Virus record (IMG/VR): IMGVR_UViG_3300024433_000035 | Location: 1-28,971 of that record | Reading direction: 5' to 3' (one strand) | From: a virus | Length of the DNA: 28,971 nucleotides | Shown: piece after piece, positions 21,917-28,283 of the stretch | Layout: the number at the start of each line of letters is the position of its first letter | How positions within the stretch are numbered: position 1 is the first letter of the stretch | Program-made: the position numbers and the translations under genes | Notes under the pieces: model-generated | Told to the model about the DNA's origin: nothing | Database searches by the model: none | Seen by the model: the letters and a program-made list of their open reading frames with translations, nothing else

Positions 21917-22114
21917 GCACACCCTCACAGTCATCCTGTGAGTCATCCTCGCAGGATCCCCGGGGTAGCCCCGGAAACGAAGGCCACAGAGCGCCCGTGT
22001 GCGTCGATCGCAAGCCCTCGCGGCTCCCAGGTCGTATCCCCGGCGATCGCCTCACACGCGCGACGTGTGCGCGAACCTGCCCCCGGCATGCCATGGTGCA
22101 TGGGTAAAATAGGC

Positions 22115-22148
22115 AAAAAAAAGACCGACCGGAAGGTGCTCTTCCCGG
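22115..22148 (-). terminator. Probable intrinsic terminator of the small-gene operon
   Basis: On the minus strand CCGG-G-AAG pairs with CTT-CCGG (22129-22148; 7 bp with one bulged G, 5-nt loop). Six bases later there is a run of eight T (22122-22115). It lies about 55 nt after the stop of the last small gene at 22204. The 6-nt gap before the T run is longer than ideal, hence moderate confidence. Confidence 0.5.
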
Positions 22149-22203
22149 GCAGAGGCAGATTTACAGCCCTAACCATATGGCCCCTATAGCCCCTTCAATC
22201 GCC

Positions 22204-22584
22204 CTATTTGCCTACCTTCGCCACACGGCAGCGCTGCAGCGTTTCTGCGTCCATCCGGACTTTCCGTCCATTGAACGTTCCGTCACATATATCACATGGC
22301 ATAAGCAAGCTTCGGCTAGACGCGAGCGTATCATTCTCCAGGTGAAATTTCATTCTACACGCCGCGCAGACGATCGCGACTCTCTCTTCGATTTCGCCAC
22401 GTCGACTGAGATGTCTCATCCCTGCCCATTTGTGCACTATACCCTCGATCGTGCCGGGGGTAACTTCGAGGATCCCGGCGTAATCGATGATGAGTTGTCG
22501 TTTGAGGTCTTCGGAGAATGGTGCTTTACGGTCACAGATATAGCACACCGCCTCTGCGAGAGCGCATTTATCATCACGAGCCAT
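22204..22584 (-). CDS. Small zinc-binding protein with three CxxC pairs
   Basis: From ATG 22584, with GGAGG six bases upstream, the product is 126 residues and overlaps the preceding gene by 11 nt. CYIC lies at residues 14-17, CAAC near 69-72 with a His shortly after (MKFHLE), and CDIC near 94-97. These could form one or two zinc sites. A helical segment (SEDLKRQLIIDYAGILEV) separates the first pair from the others. The last residues are basic. I recognise no family; nucleic-acid binding or transcription control is a reasonable guess for the last gene before the control region. Confidence 0.68.
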   Translation of the reverse strand: MARDDKCALAEAVCYICDRKAPFSEDLKRQLIIDYAGILEVTPGTIEGIVHKWAGMRHLSRRGEIEERVAIVCAACRMKFHLENDTLASSRSLLMPCDICDGTFNGRKVRMDAETLQRCRVAKVGK

Positions 22585-22978
22585 CGTCGGCCTCCAGTTC
22601 ATCATCGGCGAGTTTGATTTCACATGCCGCGGCCTTGACCGCCTCGGGATCGAGCAAGTCGACTCCGGCCAGGTCAGTAAGGATAAGGCACATGGCCGCG
22701 AGGGTAATGGCATCCTTCCTGACATCCTCCTTGAGCGCATCGGGCAGCGGCCCATGGCCTTGGTGGCCGATCGCCCCCAGCACCGTGTGTAGCAGGCTGG
22801 TATAGGAATCGGCGATTTGGGACGCTGTATAGGCGATGGTGCCGGCACGCCAGTTACCATCGCGGCGGTAGACCTGGAGTAGGCGTTTGCGGAGTAAGGA
22901 TGCGAAGGGGGGGATGAATTGTGAGACTGCAGACGAATATAAAGGATCTTTTTCTAGCACAGTAGTGTTTCCCTCCAT
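22574..22978 (-). CDS. Hypothetical helical protein
   Basis: From ATG 22978 the product is 134 residues, almost all helical: FASLLRKRLLQVYRRDGNWR, AGTIAYTASQIADSYTSLLH and LKEDVRKDAITLAAMCLILT. The C-terminus is acidic. The order of helices with a late D-A-(x3)-A-x-M block vaguely recalls small MazG-like nucleotide hydrolases, but the needed Glu/Asp clusters are not evident, so I do not assign it. It follows an 80-nt gap containing two hairpins. Confidence 0.6.
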   Translation of the reverse strand: MEGNTTVLEKDPLYSSAVSQFIPPFASLLRKRLLQVYRRDGNWRAGTIAYTASQIADSYTSLLHTVLGAIGHQGHGPLPDALKEDVRKDAITLAAMCLILTDLAGVDLLDPEAVKAAACEIKLADDELEADDGS

Positions 22979-23014
22979 TTGGAACAGCGGAAGCGCGCGG
23001 CCTCCGGGGAGACG

Positions 23015-23051
23015 CCTCTCCCTGGCGGGAGAGGGCAGGCTATCGCCTGCC
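23015..23051. repeat. Two abutting perfect hairpins, REP-like
   Basis: CTCTCCC-TGGC-GGGAGAG (23016-23033) is followed at once by GGCAGGC-TATC-GCCTGCC (23034-23051). Each has a 7-bp stem and a 4-nt loop. No T tract follows on either strand. The CTCTCCC...GGGAGAGGGCAGG pattern resembles REP-type palindromes common in bacterial chromosomes. It occupies the only sizeable gap in the small-gene block. Confidence 0.7.
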
Positions 23052-23058
23052 GTATCGT

Positions 23059-23343
23059 TCAGGACTTTTCTTCTATTTCCACTTCGACACCGGGTGAGGT
23101 TGTCGGTGGCGTTTCCGGTTCGAGTTCGAGGCAGAGTGTGGTCACGCATTGCCCGGTGTCCTCGTCGGTCGTTTCCAGCACGATATCGCCCTTACCGATG
23201 AGGCGACCGATATCGTTATTATTTATCGCATCGCTGAGCGCGGTGGCCTCGTCATAGGTTCCGGACAGATCGGTGAGGCGTTCTCGTATGATGGCCAAGT
23301 CGGTCACTTCGAGAACGGATCTTAGAGTTACCTTATATTTCAC
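23059..23343 (-). CDS. Hypothetical small acidic protein
   Basis: A 94-residue protein coupled to the upstream gene by ATGA. It begins MKYKVTLRSVLEVTDLAIIR and the middle contains YDEATALSDAINNNDIGRLI. The C-terminal third is acidic and proline-rich (LELEPETPPTTSPGVEVEIE), probably disordered. No family is recognised. The last gene before the hairpin pair at 23015-23051. Confidence 0.62.
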   Translation of the reverse strand: MKYKVTLRSVLEVTDLAIIRERLTDLSGTYDEATALSDAINNNDIGRLIGKGDIVLETTDEDTGQCVTTLCLELEPETPPTTSPGVEVEIEEKS

Positions 23344-23750
23344 GGTTGCTCCTCCTTCCGCCAGTGTGCGGCAAGGCGTGAGGCGATGCCATGCATCCGG
23401 CGCGTGAGATATGCTTTGCCGGTTTCAGGATCCACGCCTTTGCGTTTCCGCCAGAGCATTTCTTCACACATGCCGTCGGGTGTGAGGTCACAGACACCAT
23501 GCACATCGCGGAAGCGGCGCCGGAGTGCGGTCGTAAATACACCATCGGGGGCTTTGCCGCTCGCGAGCCACTTCCACAGCACATATTGCGCAGCGTCAAA
23601 GCCGAGCGAGATAAACACGTCCATATCCTTGCGGCCCCGCGTGGGGATATACTCATTGATGAGCCAGGTGTACCAATCGCCTTCGGTGGCGAACTCGTGC
23701 AGGGGACGCAGGCCCAGCCGCGTGAGCAGGCGATCAGCCGGGCGAGCCAT
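23340..23750 (-). CDS. Hypothetical protein
   Basis: From ATG 23750, sharing a base with the upstream stop (TGATG), the product is 136 residues. It is rich in Trp and Arg (EGDWYTWLINEYIPTRG, AAQYVLWKWLASGKAP) and has two cysteines in the middle (HGVCDLTPDGMCEEML). A basic helical end (RRMHGIASRLAAHWRKEEQ) could bind nucleic acid. No family is recognised. Confidence 0.6.
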   Translation of the reverse strand: MARPADRLLTRLGLRPLHEFATEGDWYTWLINEYIPTRGRKDMDVFISLGFDAAQYVLWKWLASGKAPDGVFTTALRRRFRDVHGVCDLTPDGMCEEMLWRKRKGVDPETGKAYLTRRMHGIASRLAAHWRKEEQP

Positions 23751-23956
23751 CAGCGGCACCTCAGGCGGGCGAGGACGCCTTGTTGGCGGCGTTCCTCTGC
23801 CTCGCGCTGGCGGTGTTCCCGCCCAACCAGGCATCCGATAACTGCGATCAGCTCATCCCTGGTCATGTTCTTGACCGGACGCGCCATGAAGTGGGTGCCG
23901 ATGCCAGCCGCATACCACTTCCAGAACGCTTTAGCCCTACGGATCGGAGTCAACAT
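23750..23956 (-). CDS. Hypothetical small basic protein
   Basis: A 68-residue protein whose ATG shares a base with the upstream stop (TGATG at 23956). It is strongly basic (TPIRRAKAFWKWYAAG; HRQREAEERRQQGVLARLRC) with a short LIAVIGCLV hydrophobic segment in the middle. Function unknown. The tight coupling on both sides supports it as a gene. Confidence 0.55.
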   Translation of the reverse strand: MLTPIRRAKAFWKWYAAGIGTHFMARPVKNMTRDELIAVIGCLVGREHRQREAEERRQQGVLARLRCR

Positions 23957-24138
23957 CAGGCGCCTCCTCCCATCTCTCGCTCGAGGTCTGTGATATCCTT
24001 CTCGATCTCTCCGAGGCGACGTGACCGGTCCATAGCTCCGGAGTACAATCCAAACAGCAGGTCACGTCCGGCATTTGCTCGCACCTCGAACAGGATGGCT
24101 TTAAGTATCTTCAAGAGGTTCCTCTCATTGGCGGTCAT
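23956..24138 (-). CDS. Hypothetical small helical protein
   Basis: A 60-residue protein coupled by ATGA to the upstream gene. It looks fully helical: NLLKILKAILFEVRANAGRD, then RLGEIEKDITDLEREM as a likely coiled coil. No family is recognised. Confidence 0.55.
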   Translation of the reverse strand: MTANERNLLKILKAILFEVRANAGRDLLFGLYSGAMDRSRRLGEIEKDITDLEREMGGGA

Positions 24139-24383
24139 GGCCGTCTATCCCTCCTCCGGCCAGCCGTCTTTTTCAGCCACGCACACATGCGCCGCCATGC
24201 CGACGGAGACGTTGCGTACTCCGGGCAGGTATAGACATAGGGACATTCCAGCCGGAGCGCGCCGCCCTTATCCTGGCCTGTCAGCCCTGAGCGTGGGCAC
24301 CGCCATTCGCCTTCGAAATAGATCCGGTTCCCGCTGCGCCTGGTCACGAGTTCGATCCCATTCTGCCAGCGACAGATTTTCAT
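24135..24383 (-). CDS. Hypothetical small cysteine-containing protein
   Basis: From ATG 24383, which overlaps the upstream stop as ATGA, the product is 82 residues; ATG 24392 would add three. Cysteines fall at CRWQNG near the start, WRCPRSG, and LECPYVYTCPEY, so a metal site is possible. The C-terminus is very basic (KKTAGRRRDRR). Unknown function, perhaps nucleic-acid binding. Confidence 0.55.
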   Translation of the reverse strand: MKICRWQNGIELVTRRSGNRIYFEGEWRCPRSGLTGQDKGGALRLECPYVYTCPEYATSPSAWRRMCAWLKKTAGRRRDRRP

Positions 24384-24598
24384 GGCGGCCACGCAATGTA
24401 GTCTGGCTCATCGACCGTAGCCTTGACGTGCCGGAAGGCCTTGGCGGCATCGATACATGCCGGGTTATCGTTGCAGTAGCGGACGTTCTGCGTCATCGTC
24501 CCGGGCGGCAGGTCATGCTCCGCGCCGATGTCCGATGAGAACACGCTGATCTTCTCATCCGGCCTGACCGCACCGCAGATATGGCATCGCCATTTCAT
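24380..24598 (-). CDS. Small zinc-finger-like protein
   Basis: A 72-residue protein with CHIC at residues 5-8 and C...C at YCNDNPACIDAA (about 42-50), a two-part zinc-binding layout like that of small phage zinc ribbons. The start ATG 24598 lies 44 nt inside the upstream gene; a run of eight G (24605-24612 on the complementary strand) provides a G-rich binding site. Function unknown. Confidence 0.6.
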   Translation of the reverse strand: MKWRCHICGAVRPDEKISVFSSDIGAEHDLPPGTMTQNVRYCNDNPACIDAAKAFRHVKATVDEPDYIAWPP

Positions 24599-24836
24599 AA
24601 GCGGCCCCCCCCTGTGTTAGTATCTCTCCGTCCCCCCAGCATTGTGGCGCCCATGCCGATGGACAGCACCTGGGCGGGAAAAGCCCGCAAATCTCATCAA
24701 TAAGATGGCACCAATGCACCACCGCGTAGCGATTCCCCTGTGTATGGAGTTCCACACGAGCATACTCATAATGCTTACACTGAGGGCGTTTCGGTTCCGT
24801 CTGCGCCAACGCGTCATAGATCTCCGGGTCTGTCAT
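24555..24836 (-). CDS. Hypothetical cysteine-rich protein
   Basis: A 93-residue protein coupled by ATGA to the upstream gene. It has eight cysteines, including PQCKHYEYA, HWCHL, CGLFPPRCC, QCWG and LRCGQ, spread over the whole length. That density suggests metal binding or disulfides. No family is recognised. Confidence 0.58.
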   Translation of the reverse strand: MTDPEIYDALAQTEPKRPQCKHYEYARVELHTQGNRYAVVHWCHLIDEICGLFPPRCCPSAWAPQCWGDGEILTQGGAAYEMAMPYLRCGQAG

Positions 24837-25225
24837 TGCGCCATCACCAGCCGCAGGCTCGCCTCCTGGAGCACGCTAAGATTGGCCATGACCTCCGCGT
24901 AATTATCTCCCAGCACCTCTGGCCCGTAGATCACCACCGTGTCCATATCGGCATCGTTCCTGATCTCGCCGACCATTCTGAAGAACTCCTTGAACTTCTC
25001 CTTATGATCGGGCAGGAGATTAAGCCCCTCGCGCCTGCTCATCCACGACTCAAAGCACTCGCGGGAGCAGAAGTCGTGGGTAATCAGATGCTCGGGAAGC
25101 AGGATATCGCCCTTCGGGTTGCGGTAACCCTCGAGCCGGATGACGCGGTTGGCGATCGCGGGATCCCCACCACATCCCCGTTCCGGAACCTCCGCGTGAC
25201 ATTCATCACATCTTACTAACCTCAT
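24833..25225 (-). CDS. Zinc-finger protein with two cysteine clusters
   Basis: From ATG 25225 (ATGA coupling) the product is 130 residues. The N-terminus has RCDECHAEVPERGCGG and a second cluster HDFCSRECFESWM lies near residues 53-65; together they look like a bipartite zinc site (C-x2-C ... C-x3-C, FCS-like). The rest is mixed alpha/beta (VVIYGPEVLGDNYAEVMANL). Possibly a DNA- or RNA-binding accessory protein; unassigned. Confidence 0.62.
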   Translation of the reverse strand: MRLVRCDECHAEVPERGCGGDPAIANRVIRLEGYRNPKGDILLPEHLITHDFCSRECFESWMSRREGLNLLPDHKEKFKEFFRMVGEIRNDADMDTVVIYGPEVLGDNYAEVMANLSVLQEASLRLVMAQ

Positions 25226-25494
25226 GTGACCTCCCCTAGCCGGACAAATGTCCTGGCCTCCTCGCCTGGCAACCGCCGCGTTGCGTTGAAGAACTCTATT
25301 ACCTTCCGGCACAGATCCTCATCGGAGAGCGCGCGGGGATCGATCCCCCGGCTATCAAGCCAGCGGGCAAACCAGCCCTCCCCTCGCTCGACCCTGGCGC
25401 GATCGATCATGTCGCCCCATCCTCTCTCGCTGTTGCCATGCCTGGCGACAAAATGAATCTCCCGTTTCTCAGCCTCCGGCTTCTTCTCCGCCAT
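25222..25494 (-). CDS. Hypothetical protein
   Basis: From ATG 25494, with AGGAGG four bases upstream, the product is 90 residues and overlaps the preceding gene by 26 nt. It is highly charged, with a Trp-rich middle (RGWGDMIDRARVERGEGWFA) and a helical end (LSDEDLCRKVIEFFNATRRL). The N-terminus is Lys/Glu-rich. No family is recognised. Confidence 0.58.
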   Translation of the reverse strand: MAEKKPEAEKREIHFVARHGNSERGWGDMIDRARVERGEGWFARWLDSRGIDPRALSDEDLCRKVIEFFNATRRLPGEEARTFVRLGEVT

Positions 25495-25717
25495 TGCGCC
25501 TCCTCTCGTCCTCCGCATGTGCAGCCGCGAGCGCTGCATGCATTGTTGTGGCATACTGCTTGAGCGCCTCGTAGACCTCCGGCTCGAGGTAGATTGTATT
25601 TGATGGATCGGTCGGCAGCCCGTTTCTGGTCGTCAAGATTATCCCGCCACTACCGTCGACTGCACAGTAGACGCTATCGCCCAGATAGGTGGTGATCATT
25701 CGGGTTCCTGGTTCCAT
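25469..25717 (-). CDS. Hypothetical small phage protein with IYxxPEVY motif
   Basis: From ATG 25717, preceded by GAGGAGG, the product is 82 residues. The N-terminal half is beta-like (MITTYLGDSVYCAVDGSGGI); then SNTIYLEPEVYEALKQYATT leads into an Ala-rich helix. The IYxxPEVY segment also occurs in the neighbouring gene at 25922-26155, hinting at a shared module. Function unknown. Confidence 0.6.
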   Translation of the reverse strand: MEPGTRMITTYLGDSVYCAVDGSGGIILTTRNGLPTDPSNTIYLEPEVYEALKQYATTMHAALAAAHAEDERRRNGGEEAGG

Positions 25718-25910
25718 CCCGCCTCCTCTTTGCTCGTTGCTTTGCCAGTAGTTCATCCCGATGGCACCAATAGTATGCTGCCCCTCGGGAGCGCGCGGCC
25801 CGGGCACGTTGCTCGTGATAGAGATTGACGAGCGCCTGCCGCGCACCGCGCAACGTTTCCAGGCGCTGGTCGATCTCATCGAGTGCCGCCCGGAAGGTTG
25901 CCGCGTCCAT
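25674..25910 (-). CDS. Hypothetical small basic protein with YYxxHRDELLAKQ motif
   Basis: From ATG 25910, with AGGAGG four bases upstream, the product is 78 residues. A helical N-terminus (AALDEIDQRLETLRGARQAL) is followed by YYWCHRDELLAKQRAKRRR. A Y-Y-x-x-H-R-(D/E)-E-L/I-L-A-K pattern recurs at the ends of many small phage proteins and is probably nucleic-acid binding. Overlaps the next gene by 44 nt. Confidence 0.62.
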   Translation of the reverse strand: MDAATFRAALDEIDQRLETLRGARQALVNLYHEQRARAARSRGAAYYWCHRDELLAKQRAKRRRDGTRNPNDHHLSGR

Positions 25911-25921
25911 CCCGCCTCCTT

Positions 25922-26155
25922 TCATCTGCCCAGCCTGCCGGTTAGACACAGCAGCGCCATGCGGGTAAGCGCCCCGCTATCCGGCAGGCGGACAAGGGGT
26001 AAGTGCTTGAGTACCAGTTCGAGGGTCTCAGTGCCGTCCGTCATGAGATCGTAGACCTCCGGCGGCACGTAGATGGTGCCCCGAGCAAATACCGCCTTGT
26101 TCATGCCTGCCAGCATGGGTGCGACGACTACGGATATGTCGGCAAAGGGTTTCAT
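25922..26155 (-). CDS. Hypothetical small protein with IYxxPEVY motif
   Basis: A 77-residue protein coupled by ATGA to the upstream gene; it lacks its own ribosome binding site. It contains ARGTIYVPPEVYDLMTDGTE, matching the IYxxPEVY segment of the gene at 25469-25717. The C-terminus is hydrophobic then basic (TRMALLCLTGRLGR). Function unknown. Confidence 0.55.
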   Translation of the reverse strand: MKPFADISVVVAPMLAGMNKAVFARGTIYVPPEVYDLMTDGTETLELVLKHLPLVRLPDSGALTRMALLCLTGRLGR

Positions 26156-26424
26156 GACTTAGGATCCAGCACCTTCGCCAGCCAGAGGCGATCCTTAACG
26201 GTTACGGCCTCGGCGCGTGGCGTGTGCAAGATCGTGCGCAGCGCCTTCCGCACCGCTTCGATCCCATGCAGCCGCCCCTTCAGTTTCGATGTGTCCAGGT
26301 GCTTCGCCTTATTCGCACGGATCTCCGTCTGGATCGCGGTGACCTCGTGCCGCAGGGATTCCTTGAGCACAATCAACTGGCGGCGGATGAAGAACCCCCC
26401 CACCCCCCCTGTCGCTACACGCAC
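26152..26424 (-). CDS. Hypothetical small helical protein, start uncertain
   Basis: Read from GTG 26424 the product is 90 residues. Codons 6-12 run through a G7-T-G7 tract (26395-26409 on the complementary strand), giving Gly-Gly-Val-Gly-Gly. The remainder is basic and helical (LKESLRHEVTAIQTEIRANK, KLKGRLHGIEAVRKALRTIL). A start after the tract (TTG at the LIVLKES segment) is possible, with the G tract acting as binding site. Function unknown. Confidence 0.5.
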   Translation of the reverse strand: MRVATGGVGGFFIRRQLIVLKESLRHEVTAIQTEIRANKAKHLDTSKLKGRLHGIEAVRKALRTILHTPRAEAVTVKDRLWLAKVLDPKS

Positions 26425-26469
26425 CCCGTAGGGTTGATCGATCCGCCTCGCTCAGCAGGGAGCAGAAAC

Positions 26470-26763
26470 CTATCGCCCCGGCATTCTGTAGTCATACAAT
26501 TTACTCCGTCGCACCAGCCAGGCCCGTAGCAGGCGCGCCACGCTCCGGGCGCGTGCCCGGCTATCATAATTCCCGAGTACACAGAACAGATCAGGCTTCG
26601 CCGCCAACTCGGCGACTACACAGTAGCACCCCTTAAGCGGCGGCATCGATGCATAGGGCAGTAGTTTGCCGAGGTGCCGCCGAGTGGTCTTATAACTCCA
26701 GGCGCGGACGCGGAAAATGAATCCCTCCGAAAGTGAATATATCCCCTGCGTTTGGATATACAT
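26470..26763 (-). CDS. Hypothetical basic protein
   Basis: A 97-residue protein whose ATG shares a base with the upstream stop (TAATG at 26763). It is very basic (RVRAWSYKTTRRHLGKLLPY; RARARSVARLLRAWLVRRSK) and ends YDYRMPGR. A nucleic-acid-binding role is conceivable. No family is recognised. Confidence 0.58.
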   Translation of the reverse strand: MYIQTQGIYSLSEGFIFRVRAWSYKTTRRHLGKLLPYASMPPLKGCYCVVAELAAKPDLFCVLGNYDSRARARSVARLLRAWLVRRSKLYDYRMPGR

Positions 26764-27095
26764 TATCCCGCCCCCAGCTGTGTGGCGAAGAGGTCAAGGG
26801 CTTCGCCTACCGCATGGATCCCTGCCCGGCGCTTTGCCTTGGTCTCCTCCTTCAGCGCATCTGTCAAGGCACCAATGAGCGCACCATCGCCCAGGTCATC
26901 AAAGCCGAGATCCCCCAGGCTATCGATGGCCCCGGCAATCTGCTGGAGCCTCCGCACCTTAATGTGCTGCTTGCATTTCGGACGCGCCATTTGGCTTACG
27001 GCCGCACGGATCTTCCGCAGAAGGATCCGCGCACGCCGCCTCCGATCGGCCAGCGCATCCGCTGCTGCTATCTCATCTCGAGTCGGCTCGCTCAT
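26763..27095 (-). CDS. Hypothetical basic helical protein
   Basis: From ATG 27095 (ATGA coupling) the product is 110 residues: an Arg-rich N-terminal helix (ADRRRRARILLRKIRAAVSQ), then KVRRLQQIAGAIDSLGDLGF and a final helix (TDALKEETKAKRRAGIHAVG). Probably all-helical. No family is recognised. Confidence 0.6.
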   Translation of the reverse strand: MSEPTRDEIAAADALADRRRRARILLRKIRAAVSQMARPKCKQHIKVRRLQQIAGAIDSLGDLGFDDLGDGALIGALTDALKEETKAKRRAGIHAVGEALDLFATQLGAG

Positions 27096-27274
27096 TCCTG
27101 CATCTCCACCACCAAGTAACCACCGTTCTGCGGTGCGATCGGATGCTCCTGTGCAACCCGCGCGAAGCACGAACTGGCAAACAGAGTCTTGGACAACCTG
27201 CCGCCAGGTGAGATCGCCGCCCCGTCAGGATACTTCGCCAAGATCTCACGCACCGTCATGTCCTCGTTTTTCAT
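27092..27274 (-). CDS. Hypothetical small protein
   Basis: A 60-residue protein coupled by ATGA on both sides. The N-terminus TVREILAKYPDGAAISPGGR looks like a helix followed by a turn; the end is beta-like (NGGYLVVEMQE). No family is recognised. Confidence 0.55.
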   Translation of the reverse strand: MKNEDMTVREILAKYPDGAAISPGGRLSKTLFASSCFARVAQEHPIAPQNGGYLVVEMQE

Positions 27275-27537
27275 GCGATCACCTCAAAGACGTGCCAGAT
27301 CAAGGCGCCGCCCTTCATCTGCGCGGTACCGATGTACTTGAAATTGTCCGCGCCCATCTCATGGCCAGTCCCGATCACCGCGATCGAACGAGGCTCCTTC
27401 TCCGCATCGGTGTCTACGACCGCCCACACACATAGCGCCTCGGCCTGGGTGTCGGCACACAGGATCTCGGCGCCTTTAGGCATCTCGACATCCTGCAGCC
27501 CCTTGACTGCCAATGAAAACTTCCAGATCGACTTCAT
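27271..27537 (-). CDS. DUF7352-type phage protein
   Basis: From ATG 27537, preceded by the near-perfect Shine-Dalgarno AGGAGGTGAT, the product is 88 residues. It follows the DUF7352 pattern: MKSIWKFSLAVKGLQDVEMP at the start, KGAEILCADTQ, then CVWAVVDTDAEKE, IGTGHEMG, and WHVFEVIA at the end. The family is widespread in phages, small and beta-rich, with unknown function. The strong ribosome binding site suggests high expression compared with its neighbours. Confidence 0.78.
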   Translation of the reverse strand: MKSIWKFSLAVKGLQDVEMPKGAEILCADTQAEALCVWAVVDTDAEKEPRSIAVIGTGHEMGADNFKYIGTAQMKGGALIWHVFEVIA

Positions 27538-27541
27538 GTAA

Positions 27542-27715
27542 TCACCTCCTCTCCAATGTCTCAAGCCGGAACAAGATCGCGCAGCCCAGGAGCCAGAGCC
27601 CTCGCTCCGGCCATGACCTTTCCGCCCCTGGCCAGCCGAAGCAGACGCAGGCACCTATCATCGCAAGCCAGAAACCCAGGGGACTCCATCGTCTTGCCTT
27701 CTCTTGTAGGCTCAT
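27542..27715 (-). CDS. 57-residue membrane protein with two hydrophobic segments
   Basis: A short frame below usual length cut-offs, from ATG 27715 (ATGA overlap with the upstream stop) to TGA 27544. It reads MSLQEKARRW, then hydrophobic SPLGFWLAMIGACVCFGW (residues 11-28), a charged turn AERSWPERG and a second hydrophobic segment LWLLGCAILF (40-49). Two short membrane spans with a positively charged N-terminus are likely. Its last codons overlap the Shine-Dalgarno of the next gene. Small phage membrane proteins can be holins or envelope effectors; the location far from tail genes gives no proof. Confidence 0.62.
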   Translation of the reverse strand: MSLQEKARRWSPLGFWLAMIGACVCFGWPGAERSWPERGLWLLGCAILFRLETLERR

Positions 27716-27996
27716 CCTGCCTCCTCAATCACTCGCATCGCCGCGGCCTTGCCTGCCTCAAAGCCCTTGTCGTAGCCCTCCGCATGTCCATCGGCCTTGC
27801 CGCGCGAATAGCCCTCCTCGTCCCCGGCCTCATCCCCTTCCGTCTTCGCCTTCTCCAGACACGCCTCACATGGCTCGATCTTGACCATCGCGTTCGTTCG
27901 GTAAGATCCCGCAGTCACGTCCGCCGTAAGGGTTGCCCCGCAGGTCTCGCATTTCACATCGAACTCTATCTCGGCTTCATGATTTAAAGTCGGCAC
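27712..27996 (-). CDS. Zinc-ribbon protein with Gly-repeat tail
   Basis: The start is GTG 27996, sharing a base with the upstream stop (TAGTG) and with GGAGG about nine bases before it; this gives 94 residues. CETC (residues 17-20) and CEAC (44-47) form a zinc ribbon. The C-terminal third is a repeat of Gly at every fourth position (EGYSRGKADGHAEGYDKGFE), a GxxxG helix pattern seen at the ends of many phage proteins and in FliH-like stalks. A longer frame reads upstream but is out of phase with the true start. Function unknown. Confidence 0.65.
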   Translation of the reverse strand: MPTLNHEAEIEFDVKCETCGATLTADVTAGSYRTNAMVKIEPCEACLEKAKTEGDEAGDEEGYSRGKADGHAEGYDKGFEAGKAAAMRVIEEAG

Positions 27997-28283
27997 TAGA
28001 ACGGCACCTCCACTTCCTTCTTCGCCACCTCCTCCTGCGCGCGGTGCTCGGGCACCCGTTCCGGCTCCCCCTGCCACGCTCCAATTACCACGCGCTCCAC
28101 ATTCATCAGAGGGAAGATATGTATTTCGCTGGTGCCCATAGGATCGCACCAGAGCCATACGCACTCTTCCTTGAAGCTGTAGGCACAAATCCCGCCCATC
28201 ATATGCGCGCCGCCATCGAGCATCTGTATTGTGATCTCTTGCCCGGGCGGCGACCCGATTATATTTAAGTCGCCGGTTTGCAT
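27996..28283 (-). CDS. Hypothetical protein
   Basis: A 95-residue protein starting at ATG 28283 with GGAGG ten bases upstream, overlapping the previous gene by 19 nt. It is beta-rich (NIIGSPPGQEITIQMLDGG, YSFKEECVWLWCDPMG) with an acidic, charged end. No family is recognised. Confidence 0.6.
   Translation of the reverse strand: MQTGDLNIIGSPPGQEITIQMLDGGAHMMGGICAYSFKEECVWLWCDPMGTSEIHIFPLMNVERVVIGAWQGEPERVPEHRAQEEVAKKEVEVPF

Larger units (their letters stand above)
20472..22203. other. 1.7-kb repeat- and hairpin-rich region without credible genes
   Basis: No frame here has a ribosome binding site plus plausible protein texture. Instead there are a 43-bp-period array, a 20-bp direct repeat, a duplicated hairpin element, a composite repeat spaced 120 bp, and perfect short hairpins at 20761-20781, 20861-20877, 20930-20946, 21355-21370, 21417-21431, 21810-21823, 21899-21914, 21960-21974 and 22053-22069. 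TCCACA cores (either strand) occur six times between 20882 and 21774. The plus strand is G-rich (lines 21121-21240: 44 G, 21 C), opposite to the coding areas. Best reading: replication origin or other cis-acting centre. Confidence 0.7.

Noticed and set aside
22177-22617. Plus-strand frame of 146 codons
   Set aside because: It is the shadow of the zinc-binding gene at 22204-22584, which has a binding site and three CxxC pairs.
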